This document shows positions 36,421 through 45,471 of a stretch of 64,000 bases of DNA, in pieces. The notes beneath the pieces are model-generated. The model saw nothing but the letters and a program-made list of their open reading frames with translations, was not told where the DNA came from and ran no database searches. Position numbers and translations under genes: made by a program. Position 1 is the stretch's first letter, and each line of letters starts with the position of its first letter. Origin of the DNA: an uncultured Clostridia bacterium (GTDB lineage: Bacteria; Bacillota; Clostridia; Oscillospirales; Ruminococcaceae); the NCBI GenBank assembly GCA_947624675.1, contig CANQLI010000002.1, positions 1 to 64,000 on the forward strand. Reading direction: 5' to 3'.

Positions 36421-37200
36421 CTAATTTGCCTTTTTTGCCACCACAACAAGCCTGCCGTTCTGTGCGGAGTATTCGCAGGTGGAGAGGGTAATGAGCCTAT
36501 CGCCGTATTTGGCGGTCACGCCCGTATCATACAGGGCAAGCTCCTTACACTTCCCGACATAGGCGTTAAACTCGTCCTCATTCTCCGCATCCACAAAATC
36601 ATAATAGCGGTAGCCCTGTGAGCTGTACGCAACGGTCTTGAATACGGCAATGATTTCATACTCTGCCTGCTCCGTGAGCGTGTCAAACTGGATGGTCTTG
36701 TGTTCCTCGTAAAAGCCTTTGGATTTGTAATCTTCCAAAGCCCCGAACATCTTCTGTCCCTTAATGTGATGACCGTAAATAATGAGGTTATCGCCCGTTA
36801 AAATGTCGCAGTCCTCTTGGATATAAGGCACTCCCAAATCGCTGTATTCCTTTTCAAAGTTGTGCTTCAGATAGAAATTCGGGTTGTTCTTCGTCTGCAT
36901 GACGGGGTAATTGACTGTCGTACCGGCAATGGAAATCCAACCGACCATATCCTCATTCTGCAAATACAGCTCTTTGTATTTCGCCAGAATATCCTCGCCC
37001 TCGCTGACGGGCTTATCCTCTGGTATTTCTTCCTCCGCAGGGGCGTTCTCCACGACCTCGGCAATCTCCTCAAAGGCTTCCGCCTGCTCGTCCACCTGTG
37101 CATAGTGATGGTAGATGTGGTAGCCGCAAAAAGCCGCTGCTCCCAAAAGGGCAACAGCGGCAACGATACAGATAATGGATTGATACTTTTTCAGATTCAT
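36421..37200 (-). CDS. Class B-type sortase
   Basis: A 259-residue membrane-anchored transpeptidase: N-terminal membrane helix (about 7-28), acidic linker, and a sortase beta-barrel with catalytic His in IIYGHHI, Cys in TLSTCEYS and Arg in NGRLVVV. Class B is suggested by the long helix-containing insert between His and Cys. The likely substrate within the element is the CnaB surface protein at 62.3 kb, which ends with a TPKTGD sorting signal. Confidence 0.9.
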   Translation of the reverse strand: MNLKKYQSIICIVAAVALLGAAAFCGYHIYHHYAQVDEQAEAFEEIAEVVENAPAEEEIPEDKPVSEGEDILAKYKELYLQNEDMVGWISIAGTTVNYPVMQTKNNPNFYLKHNFEKEYSDLGVPYIQEDCDILTGDNLIIYGHHIKGQKMFGALEDYKSKGFYEEHKTIQFDTLTEQAEYEIIAVFKTVAYSSQGYRYYDFVDAENEDEFNAYVGKCKELALYDTGVTAKYGDRLITLSTCEYSAQNGRLVVVAKKAN

Positions 37201-37229
37201 AGGCTTTTCCTTTCTTTGAATGTTTTTGT

Positions 37230-37634
37230 TTACCGTGTTGGTTCTGTCTGCTTTTTAGGTGCGGGTAAATCCCTGCAATATTCGGGATACCTTACCTTGA
37301 TGCCCTCCATGAAGTACGGGGCAAACTCGCAGCAGAACAATTCCTCTGGCGTGGAATATTTCTCACGCCCTTCCTCTGCGTAACCGTTCCAGAGGTTAAA
37401 GGCAAGGTGGCAGACCTTGACCGTGCCGCTTGTCTGCCATCCTGCGTGCATCCCCTCTGGCTTGATGCAGTCCGTCTTGAAATCAAACATGGAATTGATA
37501 TTTCTCCTTGTTTCCCCCGCAATCCCCATGACATAGAAAAATGCCCTGTGGTAACAGTCGTTTACCCTGCATTTCATCATATTTTCCAGAAAAAAATCAC
37601 GGTGGGCTGTATTACGGAATCTTATCTCTGACAT
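37230..37634 (-). CDS. Conserved ICE protein (DUF6075-like)
   Basis: A 134-residue soluble protein with conserved Cys, His and aromatic residues (NCYHRAFFYVMGIAGETRRNIN-type segment, HLAFNLWNGYAEE, ELFCCEFAPYFMEG). The family recurs in Tn1549-type elements, often near virB4; I believe it is DUF6075 but cannot verify. Function unknown. Confidence 0.65.
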   Translation of the reverse strand: MSEIRFRNTAHRDFFLENMMKCRVNDCYHRAFFYVMGIAGETRRNINSMFDFKTDCIKPEGMHAGWQTSGTVKVCHLAFNLWNGYAEEGREKYSTPEELFCCEFAPYFMEGIKVRYPEYCRDLPAPKKQTEPTR

Positions 37635-37701
37635 AAAAATCTCCTTTCCTTAATTCCACCCTGTATTTTGGGCATAAAGGTATGCCCGCAGGGTGTTTTT
37701 C

Positions 37702-40035
37702 TTAACACTCCCCAAATTTGGTCGTCATCAGCTTGTACAGCTCCGTATTGCGTGGGAACTTATTGACAAACGGCACAAGGGAGCTGCCTACTTTAAGAAG
37801 CCCCTGCCCTGCACCCACATTCGTGATATAGCTCATCTGCAAATCGGAGATATTTAAGAGCTTCGCAAGCTCGATACGGTCTGTGGACGCTTGGTTGAGC
37901 ATAATGATAAATTCGCTGTTGGCAAGCATCGTCCTCGCCGTATGGCTCTGCAAAAGGTCATCGACATTCTGCGTGATACCAGTACAGTACGCCCCATACT
38001 TACGCACACGCTTCCAGAGGGTAAAGAGGAAGTTGGCGGAATACTCATGCTGAAAGAGCAGATAAATCTCGTCAATAAAAATAAAGGTGTTCCTGCCTTT
38101 TGCCCTGTTCTGGGTGATGCGGTTCAGGATGCTGTCAAGCACCACAAGCATACCGATGGGCTGCAACTGTTTCCCCAAATCCAGAATGTCATAGCAGATA
38201 AGGCGGCTGTGGGTGTCCACATTGGTATGCTTGGCAAAGGTGTTGAGGGAGCCGTCCGTGAAAAGCTCAATCGCAAGGGCGATTTCCTGTGCTTCTGGCT
38301 CGTTCTGCTTTAACAGTTCCTCACGGAAGTCCTGCAAGGTCGGCGGCGTCCCCATATAGTTGCCCTGCTGATAGTAGCGGTAAACGCCCGCCGTGCAGCG
38401 GTCAATGATGGACTTCTGCTTTGCACCCAGACTTGCCCCGCCGATAAGCTGCTCGCATAAAGACAAAATAAACTCTGATTTTAAGATGACGGGGTTTGCG
38501 CCGTCACCGTAATCAGAGTTCATATCCATAGCGTTGATGTGGTTGTCGCTCGTTGCCGAGATGTGGATGACCTCGCCCTGCATGGCTTTCACAAGCGGGG
38601 AATACTCCCGTTCGGGGTCTATAATAATCACGTCGGCATTGGGGTCGGTCAGGATGATGTTCGTCATTTCCTCCTTTGCCGTGAACGATTTCCCTGCGCC
38701 AGACACGCCGAGGATAAAGGAATTTCCGTTCAGCAGATGGCGGCGGTTGGCGATAATCATATTTTTGCTGATAACATTCTGCCCGTAGTACACGCCGTCC
38801 TTATGGTAGATTTCCTGCACACGGAACGGGATAAACACCGCAAGGCTCTCCGTTGTCAGCGTCCTTAATGCGTCAATCTTCCTCACGCCGAACGGCAGGG
38901 CGGTATTCAGCCCGTCCATCTGCTGAAATTTCAGCACGGCAAACTGGCAGAGATGCTTTCTCGCTGTCGTGAGCAGGGCTTCGGTATCATTGTCAAGCTG
39001 CTCTTTGGTATCCGCCGTATGCACCATCGTCAGCACCGCAAACATCATCCTCTGGTCACGGGTCGTCAAATCGTCAAGAAACTCCTTGCTTTCCCTCCGC
39101 TGCTGTTCCAAGTCATAGGGGATGACGGCGGAAAAGTTGTTATTCTGGTTCTGCTTTCTCTGCCAGTTCGTGATATTCGTTTCCACGCCCAAAAGACGAT
39201 TTTCCACCTCCCTCACGGCTTCGTCCGTAGGGACGGGGACGACATCAACAGAAAGCATCATATTTCTGTTCAGCTCACAAAGCTCCGCCACCATGCTGTC
39301 CTTGATATAGGCGGCGTACTCTCTAAGGAAAATCACACGCCCGTATCTGTTTCCCATCTTGAAATAATCCTTTTCAAACTCAAAGGTATCAGGGCAGATA
39401 TAGTCCTTGAAATCGTGACCTTTCCGCATGGACTGCACCATATCAAAAGCAAAGGCGGTTTCCTCGCCCGTGCGGTAGAAGTCATGGAAGATACGCAGCT
39501 TATCACTTGCGTCCAGTTCTGTACACTTCGAGCCAAGACGGTTGAAATGCCCGATAAGGTCAGCACCGACACGGGCAAAATAATTCCTCGCTTCCTCGAT
39601 ATTCTTCTTGCACACTGATACGGTCACATACTTATCCTGCACGATGGAGTTAGCTCCTGTCGCCTTGTCAATCAGCATCTTGTTGTATTCCTGACGGTAC
39701 TTGTCCAGACCGTCCTCCGCCATCGGGATTAAGATGGTCTGCTCAAAATCCGCCTTGTTCAAACGGCGGTTGTTAATCGTGATTTTCGTGGTCGCCCCGC
39801 TGTCGAGGGCGTTAAGCAGTTCCGAGTATTCAAGGAACATCGCTTCCTTGTCCTCACGGCTCGCCACGGCATAGTTGATGTCCTCAAACTTAAAGGTTTT
39901 TGCATACTTGTTCTTTCCGACAAGGAAAATCCCGTCCTCCCAGATGGTTTTCATGGGGATGACCGCCTGCACCGATTTCGGCACGGCAAACTTTTCCTTG
40001 TCCTGCTTGAACAGGTTTCTAAGCGTTTTTATCAT
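37702..40035 (-). CDS. VirB4-like conjugation ATPase
   Basis: A 777-residue cytosolic/membrane-associated ATPase powering the mating channel. Walker A GVSGAGKSFTAKE is near residue 447, Walker B TFIFIDEIYLL near 680, and the arginine-finger region GITQNVDDLL follows. The frame extends to 40146, but ATG 40035 with AAGGAGG seven bases upstream is preferred; it overlaps the end of the prgI gene by 17 bases. Confidence 0.94.
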   Translation of the reverse strand: MIKTLRNLFKQDKEKFAVPKSVQAVIPMKTIWEDGIFLVGKNKYAKTFKFEDINYAVASREDKEAMFLEYSELLNALDSGATTKITINNRRLNKADFEQTILIPMAEDGLDKYRQEYNKMLIDKATGANSIVQDKYVTVSVCKKNIEEARNYFARVGADLIGHFNRLGSKCTELDASDKLRIFHDFYRTGEETAFAFDMVQSMRKGHDFKDYICPDTFEFEKDYFKMGNRYGRVIFLREYAAYIKDSMVAELCELNRNMMLSVDVVPVPTDEAVREVENRLLGVETNITNWQRKQNQNNNFSAVIPYDLEQQRRESKEFLDDLTTRDQRMMFAVLTMVHTADTKEQLDNDTEALLTTARKHLCQFAVLKFQQMDGLNTALPFGVRKIDALRTLTTESLAVFIPFRVQEIYHKDGVYYGQNVISKNMIIANRRHLLNGNSFILGVSGAGKSFTAKEEMTNIILTDPNADVIIIDPEREYSPLVKAMQGEVIHISATSDNHINAMDMNSDYGDGANPVILKSEFILSLCEQLIGGASLGAKQKSIIDRCTAGVYRYYQQGNYMGTPPTLQDFREELLKQNEPEAQEIALAIELFTDGSLNTFAKHTNVDTHSRLICYDILDLGKQLQPIGMLVVLDSILNRITQNRAKGRNTFIFIDEIYLLFQHEYSANFLFTLWKRVRKYGAYCTGITQNVDDLLQSHTARTMLANSEFIIMLNQASTDRIELAKLLNISDLQMSYITNVGAGQGLLKVGSSLVPFVNKFPRNTELYKLMTTKFGEC

Positions 40036-40471
40036 GTTCTGCCTCCTTACGCTTTTTTGATTTCTTTGCTTTCTTTTTTTCTGGTTTCTCCGCCCTGCGT
40101 TTCTGCTTCTGCGTCGGGGCGGGCAAGCCCCTTTCCCTCGCTTCAATATTCGGCTTCAACGCTTCATAGTAGAGGTTGTCTGGCACAAACAAAATCTTTT
40201 TTGGCATCAGAAACTCCGATTTTACCCACGCCCATACAAACTGCTCTGCGGTCATGCCGTTGTACCTGACAAATCCCATCATGGCAAAGGGGGAAGCCCC
40301 CAGAATACACATCCAACTGAGGGTTTCCGTTCCAAACCTGCCACGGAGCAGGAAATACAAGCCTACCGCAACGCCGCAGGCAAGGACGGAAAAAATAAAC
40401 TGCCGCATGGACAGCCCGAAAAACATACTCTCCGTATAATTGCGGATTTCCTTATTTATCTTGACTTCCAT
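40019..40471 (-). CDS. PrgI family membrane protein
   Basis: A 150-residue protein with two N-terminal membrane helices (about 24-44 and 50-68; FFGLSMRQFIFSVLACGVAVG) and a basic C-terminal tail rich in Lys and Arg. The PrgI family (VirB3-like position) always lies just before virB4 in Gram-positive conjugation systems, as here. Confidence 0.88.
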   Translation of the reverse strand: MEVKINKEIRNYTESMFFGLSMRQFIFSVLACGVAVGLYFLLRGRFGTETLSWMCILGASPFAMMGFVRYNGMTAEQFVWAWVKSEFLMPKKILFVPDNLYYEALKPNIEARERGLPAPTQKQKRRAEKPEKKKAKKSKKRKEAEHDKNA

Positions 40472-40472
40472 A

Positions 40473-40709
40473 TCAGCACCACCCCTCTTTTACATCTCCA
40501 GTCGATATAAAGAGGATGCTGCGTTTCGGGATATATGAAAATCCAGAAATGGCATCCCCGATTTCAAATATCTCGTTATCGTCAGCCTTTCCGAACTTTC
40601 CGACTAACCCTTTTTCCACGGGCAGGTCATAGGCTTCCGAAGTTTCAATGACTTCTCCATTTAACAAATGGATATGGTAGCTCTGGTAATACCTTGGTTC
40701 TTTTTTCAT
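40473..40709 (-). CDS. Small ICE protein of unknown function (78 residues)
   Basis: ATG 40709 with GGAAAGG upstream gives a 78-residue soluble protein (MKKEPRYYQSYHIHLLNGEV) rich in beta-strand patterns. The longer frame to 40832 overlaps the VirB6-like gene and is rejected. It lies between the VirB6-like and PrgI genes, so a role in transfer or its control is likely but not shown. Confidence 0.65.
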   Translation of the reverse strand: MKKEPRYYQSYHIHLLNGEVIETSEAYDLPVEKGLVGKFGKADDNEIFEIGDAISGFSYIPKRSILFISTGDVKEGWC

Positions 40710-40735
40710 TTCGATTTTCCTTTCCTGATTGATAA

Positions 40736-41572
40736 TTACAAGCCCATCATTTCCCTTACCACACGGTCTGCCATTTTGACCGCACCGACGAGGACGAGCA
40801 TATTGAATACAAGCTCCCCGATATAGCCCCATACCATCGTGACCGCCGCCGCATCGGGATTGACGACAGGCGGGGAAGCCGCAAACACGGAAAAGATGAT
40901 GCAGGCAAGCACGATGATTGCCCCCTCAAGGCACACGGCGGCATAGCTCTTGATAAAGCTCTTTCCGACGCTCTGGCTCGGCTCTCCCGCAAAAGCGGAG
41001 AGGGGGACAGGGGCAATGGCGGTATAAAGGTACAGCTTGAAAAACCTCCCGTACACCGACATAATCATAATGAATGACAGCACCGTAATGAACAGACCGC
41101 CTATGAGCGTGACCGCCCATAGGGGGATGCTCTCAAAAAAGCCGCAGTCCTCCACGGCTGTCACAATCTCTGACGGAAGCACCGTCTGCTGTGCAGCACC
41201 GAAGCCTGCGGCGGTCATAATGGTTGATATGATACCCTGCACAATCTTAAACAGAGCCATCATCAGCTCCAAGCCGTAGGTTACCGCACCTTTGGCAAGG
41301 GCAAAACGGATAAAGAGCTTCAACGCCTGCTCTGGACGCTTGACCTCGGCAAAGTTGCCGCAGGTACGCATCACGCCCACCACAAAGAACAGCACGAGCA
41401 GGGCAAGCCCTATCGCCTGCAACGCCCCGTGAATATCGACAATGACATTCCATATCGCACCGCCCTTGAAATTCTCTGGCGATTGGGTAATGAGCGTCCA
41501 TATCTCGGCTAACTTCTCATTCCAAGTATTGAGGGCGTTCTCTAAATTCTGGACTACCCAGTTATCAGACAC
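40736..41572 (-). CDS. VirB6/TrbL-like membrane protein
   Basis: A 278-residue polytopic membrane protein with about six helices (ALQAIGLALLVLFFVVGVM, AVTLIGGLFITVLSFIMIMSV, FNMLVLVGAVKMA). It is the likely inner-membrane channel component. The start is a GTG at 41572, eight bases after AGGAGG; a second GTG inside the RBS at 41581 is too close. It overlaps the methylase gene by 8 bases. Confidence 0.85.
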   Translation of the reverse strand: MSDNWVVQNLENALNTWNEKLAEIWTLITQSPENFKGGAIWNVIVDIHGALQAIGLALLVLFFVVGVMRTCGNFAEVKRPEQALKLFIRFALAKGAVTYGLELMMALFKIVQGIISTIMTAAGFGAAQQTVLPSEIVTAVEDCGFFESIPLWAVTLIGGLFITVLSFIMIMSVYGRFFKLYLYTAIAPVPLSAFAGEPSQSVGKSFIKSYAAVCLEGAIIVLACIIFSVFAASPPVVNPDAAAVTMVWGYIGELVFNMLVLVGAVKMADRVVREMMGL

Positions 41573-42146
41573 ATAGACCACCTCCTGTTTTCTCTGGGTT
41601 ATTTCCTATCTGGACATCACTTGCGACCTCATTGCCCCACACATCCCAACCGTCCGTTTTCTTCCTTGCGAACAGCTCCAGTTTTGGCAAGTCGCCCATA
41701 AGCTCAACAATTTTCTCCCTTGCTTCATCGGGCTTCTCGCTATGCCCCCGCAGGGGGCTGATAAGGAACTGGTGTACCCTGTTGGAGCTTCGATGCGGCT
41801 TCCCTTTTGTGGCAAGCAGGCAGATTTCCGCATTGCCCCTCGTCCAGAAGCCCAGACCGAAAAACCATCCCTTGCCACTCTTATTCTGCTTCAGCCATAC
41901 AAAGGCAACGGTCTTATACTGGAAGCCCCATGCCTTAATCACCCGCAGGGCTTCCTGCAACTGTGGGAAAGTCGCCCACAAAAACAGTACGCAGTCATCA
42001 GCCGACAACTCCGCAACGCCTAACTTGCAGATTTCATCAACGCTCATGGTCTGGTAGTGGTGTTCCGCAGCCCCCGAAAGGGTTTTCTGCTCATACCGCC
42101 ACGGCGGGTCTGCATAAATGATGCCGTATTTCTTTACATTCTTGAT
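41565..42146 (-). CDS. MT-A70 family adenine methyltransferase (non-canonical or lost start codon)
   Basis: The frame encodes the MT-A70 family: the catalytic DPPW motif (GIIYADPPWRYEQKT) is at about 42090-42115, followed by VLFLWATFPQ and FWTRGNAEICLLATKG. Such enzymes methylate N6 of adenine in DNA or RNA. The first canonical start (ATG 42047) lies after the DPPW motif, and an in-frame TAA at 42152-42150 closes the frame upstream. AGGAGGTGG stands 10 bases before an ATC codon at 42146, the most plausible initiation point. Either it starts at ATC or it is a recent pseudogene. Confidence 0.7.
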   Translation of the reverse strand: MKNVKKYGIIYADPPWRYEQKTLSGAAEHHYQTMSVDEICKLGVAELSADDCVLFLWATFPQLQEALRVIKAWGFQYKTVAFVWLKQNKSGKGWFFGLGFWTRGNAEICLLATKGKPHRSSNRVHQFLISPLRGHSEKPDEAREKIVELMGDLPKLELFARKKTDGWDVWGNEVASDVQIGNNPEKTGGGLCV

Positions 42147-42243
42147 AACTTAACCACCTCCTGATAAGGGATAGCGGGAGCGAGTCCCGCACTCGGCGGA
42201 TCTGCTCCCGTTATCCTGTCTGTTATCTACCTGTCTGTTTCCA

Positions 42244-42600
42244 TCAGCCTGTAATGAGCGTCAGAATCTCCTTTGCAAAGGTAATGACAACGCCGCCTGC
42301 AAGGGTCAGAAACCCGTTTGCCCTCTGGGACGGGTCATGGGATTTCAGCGACAAGCCCACCTGCACGATGCCGAAGCCGAGCATAATCATACCGACAGCC
42401 CTTACCAGACCGAAAATAAAGTCGGAAAGGTTGTTCACGACCTGAATGGGGTCGTTGGCGGCAAAGGCGGTCACGGATGTTCCAAGCATAAAGGTCATCA
42501 TCATAACCGCCAGACAGTAGAAGCGGAAGCCCTTTCTGACCTTGCCAGTCATGGGTAGTTTCGTGGTTGCTTTCTTCTCGTTCTTCTTAAAAAGTTTCAT
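42244..42600 (-). CDS. Maff2 family membrane protein (pilin-like)
   Basis: A 118-residue protein with a signal-type helix (about 27-47, ending SVTAFA) and two further helices (FIFGLVRAVGMIMLGFGIVQVG and GFLTLAGGVVITFAKEIL). Size and topology resemble a VirB2-type pilin subunit, and it lies between virD4 and virB6-like genes as expected. The family name is from memory; the pilin role is inference. Confidence 0.75.
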   Translation of the reverse strand: MKLFKKNEKKATTKLPMTGKVRKGFRFYCLAVMMMTFMLGTSVTAFAANDPIQVVNNLSDFIFGLVRAVGMIMLGFGIVQVGLSLKSHDPSQRANGFLTLAGGVVITFAKEILTLITG

Positions 42601-42614
42601 AGGGTAAATCCTCC

Positions 42615-44408
42615 TTATAAATTGAATATTTCTTCCAAGTCCTCCTCGGACAGAAGCTCATAGGAAGTGCTGACAGCAGATACGCTCACGGCGTCCTTTG
42701 GAATGTTGCTGTCAAACACAAGGGTTGCGACAGCCTGCGTCGGCTCGCCGTGGATATAGGGCGGCTGACCTCCATCGGCTGTCAGTTTCACATTCGGGTG
42801 TTTCAAAATGTCGTACTTCAAATCCATGACGGGGCGTTCCCCACGCACAAAAAGAAGTGCGTAGCGGTTATCAAGCATACGCACTTCGTCTGGGGTCAAA
42901 AGCTCACGCCCCGATATTTGATAGTTGGTCGAATAGTTCCCGCTGCGTCCCGTGCTTTTCCCATAGGTGTTCGTGTCAATGGTCGCCTTTCCCAAAAGCT
43001 CCGACACATACTTATGGGTGCTTTGCTCGTTGCCGCCCAGATACAGAAATTCATCGCAGTTGCCCACGATGCTTTCCCACTGTTTCTCAAAAAGGGCTTT
43101 GAGCTGTGCCAGATTTTGCAGGATAATCGAAACCGACACCCCTCTGGAACGCATAACGCTCAAAATCTTGTCGAAGTCATCGGGCAGCGAAACATTCGCA
43201 AATTCGTCCATGATAAAGTGGCAATGCACGGGCAGGCTCCCGCCGTACTTGTGGTCTGCCAGATAAAAAAGCTGTTGGAATAGCTGCGTGTATAAAATCG
43301 ACACAAGGAAATTAAAGCTCGTGTCATTGTCTGGTATCAGTGCAAACAACGCAACCTTCTTCTCGCCTAAAGACGGCAAATCAAGCTCGTCCGTGGCGGT
43401 GAGGGAAGCAAGGCTCTCCAGATTGAACTTTTCAAGCCTTGCGGCAAGGGTTATCTGGATGCTCTTTAGTGTCTTAGCCGAGCCAGAATGATAATCACGG
43501 TAATACTTGAGTGCGATATGCTCTGGGTTTTCCATCTCCAGACGGTCAAACAGTTCGTCAAGGGGGCTGACATAGCTGTCGTCGTCCTCACGGACTTCCC
43601 CCGCACGCAAAAGCTCCATGACCATCGGGAAATTCTGCTCGTCTGGCGGTGCTTCGTATTTCAGATAGAACACCAAAGATAAAAGCAGCATACTCGCCGC
43701 CGTGTCCCAGAATGGGTCTTGCGACTGGCTTCCCTTCGGCGTTGTCGCCTTAAAGAGATTGGTCACAAGCCGCTGCACATCGTTGTCATTCCGAAGATAC
43801 ACAAACGGGTTATAGCAATGGCTCTTGTGCATATTGATAAGGTCGAGGACACGCACCTCATAGCCTTTCTTTTCAAGCAGACCGCCAATGTCACGGACAA
43901 TCTCGCCTTTGGGGTCAAGCACCACGAAAGAGGTGTTGCACTGCATGGCGTTGGGCTTGCAGAAAAACCTCGTTTTTCCCGCCCCGCTGCCGCCGCAGAC
44001 TAAGATATTCAGATTCCTTCGGTGCTTTTTCCCGTCAAGCCCGATACGGACATTCTGGGTCAAGAGCTTATTGGCAGACTGGTCTTTGTCACGGTATTTC
44101 TTATTCAATGCTTTCGCATCGCCCCATTTAGCAGAGCCGTGTTCCTCGCCCCTGCGGTAGTTCCTGCGTGTGGAAAAATAAATGCCGATGCCCATCCCAT
44201 AGGCAAGCAGAAAAAGAAGGACAGTCCTTACGCTGTCCTCACACACCGTTATGGAAAACGGGTTACCCATTGCCACGGATAAGTTACCGACAATCTCCAC
44301 GATGCCGCCGCCCACATAAGGGGCGGTCAGCAGGGCAAGCCACACAACAGGGATAATCCCGCAAAGGGCAAGGATTAAGCCCGTCCTGTCATCGTTACCG
44401 TTCCTCAT
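42615..44408 (-). CDS. VirD4/TraG-type coupling protein
   Basis: A 597-residue membrane ATPase that brings the relaxase-DNA complex to the channel. Two N-terminal helices (about 10-30 and 60-80) precede Walker A CGGSGAGKTRFFCKP near residue 138; Walker B HFIMDEFANVSLP is near 395, and the C-terminal SGRELLTPDEVRML block is characteristic of the TraG/TraD family. It overlaps the small upstream gene by 14 bases. Confidence 0.95.
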   Translation of the reverse strand: MRNGNDDRTGLILALCGIIPVVWLALLTAPYVGGGIVEIVGNLSVAMGNPFSITVCEDSVRTVLLFLLAYGMGIGIYFSTRRNYRRGEEHGSAKWGDAKALNKKYRDKDQSANKLLTQNVRIGLDGKKHRRNLNILVCGGSGAGKTRFFCKPNAMQCNTSFVVLDPKGEIVRDIGGLLEKKGYEVRVLDLINMHKSHCYNPFVYLRNDNDVQRLVTNLFKATTPKGSQSQDPFWDTAASMLLLSLVFYLKYEAPPDEQNFPMVMELLRAGEVREDDDSYVSPLDELFDRLEMENPEHIALKYYRDYHSGSAKTLKSIQITLAARLEKFNLESLASLTATDELDLPSLGEKKVALFALIPDNDTSFNFLVSILYTQLFQQLFYLADHKYGGSLPVHCHFIMDEFANVSLPDDFDKILSVMRSRGVSVSIILQNLAQLKALFEKQWESIVGNCDEFLYLGGNEQSTHKYVSELLGKATIDTNTYGKSTGRSGNYSTNYQISGRELLTPDEVRMLDNRYALLFVRGERPVMDLKYDILKHPNVKLTADGGQPPYIHGEPTQAVATLVFDSNIPKDAVSVSAVSTSYELLSEEDLEEIFNL

Positions 44409-44592
44409 TGCACCTGCAATGCACCACCTTCACCCTTTTTGTCGGGGCGTGAGCCACCGTGCTTATCAGCTCATCAACAGGGTCGGTGGGGCGTTCCTCC
44501 TGTATCTGCTGTGTCCGCAGGGTGTTGAGGGCATTTAGGACAATATTTTTATCATATTTATCCAATGCCAGATGGTATCGTTCTTCTTTCAT
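44395..44592 (-). CDS. Small ICE protein (65 residues)
   Basis: ATG 44592, nine bases after AGGAGG, encodes a 65-residue soluble protein (MKEERYHLALDKYDKNIVLNALN). It overlaps virD4, so translation is coupled. Short proteins of this type recur before virD4 in Tn1549-like elements; the function is unknown. Confidence 0.65.
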   Translation of the reverse strand: MKEERYHLALDKYDKNIVLNALNTLRTQQIQEERPTDPVDELISTVAHAPTKRVKVVHCRCNEER

Positions 44593-44607
44593 GGTCTGCA
44601 CCTCCTG

Positions 44608-45471
44608 TTAGCGTTCCTGCTCTTTGGATTTCGGCGGCTTGTTCTTCTCCATGCTCTTATACATATCGCTCTGGATTTCGCCCAGAACATCACGCATTGA
44701 GCCAAGCTCGCCCTTGAACGCCTGCACATCCATCCCGTCATATTCCTTCGGGAGCTTCCCGAAGCTGAAGCCTTTGGTATCCACGCCGTAGCGTGAGCTG
44801 ACCATATAGGCGACGCAGAAGGATTTGAAGTCGGAAGCGTCACGGCTCTCATTGTGCTTGAAATCAAACACCGCCGCCGACACTTCCTTTGCCATGCTCA
44901 CAAAGAGCTGTTCCTCATTCAAGCCCGTGCGGATAAAGATGGTCTGCTGAGAGCTGTCATAAAAGGCGGGCAGCTCCAGTTCCTCCACGGGCTGAAAGTT
45001 CACGGGGCTTGCGTCAATCATTGCCGACACAAGCTCCCGCATGGTCTTTGCTTCCTGCGGCTGTCCCCTGTCTTTTGCCGAGGTCTGGGAAATGTCATAG
45101 ACCACTTTGGCATTGTAGCCGACAGCCTTTGAGCCGTCGTCACGCTCATACTCTTTCCCCGGCTCAAGGATAGTCACTTTCTGTGCGTCCTTATCCACAT
45201 AGACACGGCTCTGCTTCCAACTCCCGTAATCTTTAAGCTGCGCCGCTTCGGGCATCTGTGCCGCCACCAAGATGGCATTGTTTACCGAGTAGCGGTCAAA
45301 CCGCCCCTGCACTTCAAGATACTGCTGAAACACGTTCCCGTCCGCCATCATTTCTGAACAGGTGGCGTCAATCAGCTCGTAGGCTTCCTCCCTCTGGGCT
45401 TTCTTCTGGGCAGCCCATTCCTCTTTGTTAAAAGGACGGCTGCCGCCGCTGAATACATCATAGATACTCAT
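44608..45471 (-). CDS. ArdC-like antirestriction-type protein
   Basis: A 287-residue protein. The N-terminal half resembles the ssDNA-binding domain of ArdC-type proteins (FDRYSVNNAILVAAQMPEA, KQSRVYVDKDAQKV). The C-terminal half corresponds to the metallopeptidase-like part, but the zinc motif HExxH is not seen; the equivalent position reads MAKEVSAAVF, so peptidase activity is unlikely. Such proteins may protect incoming single-stranded DNA. It starts immediately after the pcfB stop codon. Confidence 0.75.
   Translation of the reverse strand: MSIYDVFSGGSRPFNKEEWAAQKKAQREEAYELIDATCSEMMADGNVFQQYLEVQGRFDRYSVNNAILVAAQMPEAAQLKDYGSWKQSRVYVDKDAQKVTILEPGKEYERDDGSKAVGYNAKVVYDISQTSAKDRGQPQEAKTMRELVSAMIDASPVNFQPVEELELPAFYDSSQQTIFIRTGLNEEQLFVSMAKEVSAAVFDFKHNESRDASDFKSFCVAYMVSSRYGVDTKGFSFGKLPKEYDGMDVQAFKGELGSMRDVLGEIQSDMYKSMEKNKPPKSKEQER

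Noticed and set aside
38953-39618. Plus-strand 221-codon open frame
   Set aside because: Antisense to the conserved virB4 coding sequence, without an RBS or family similarity.
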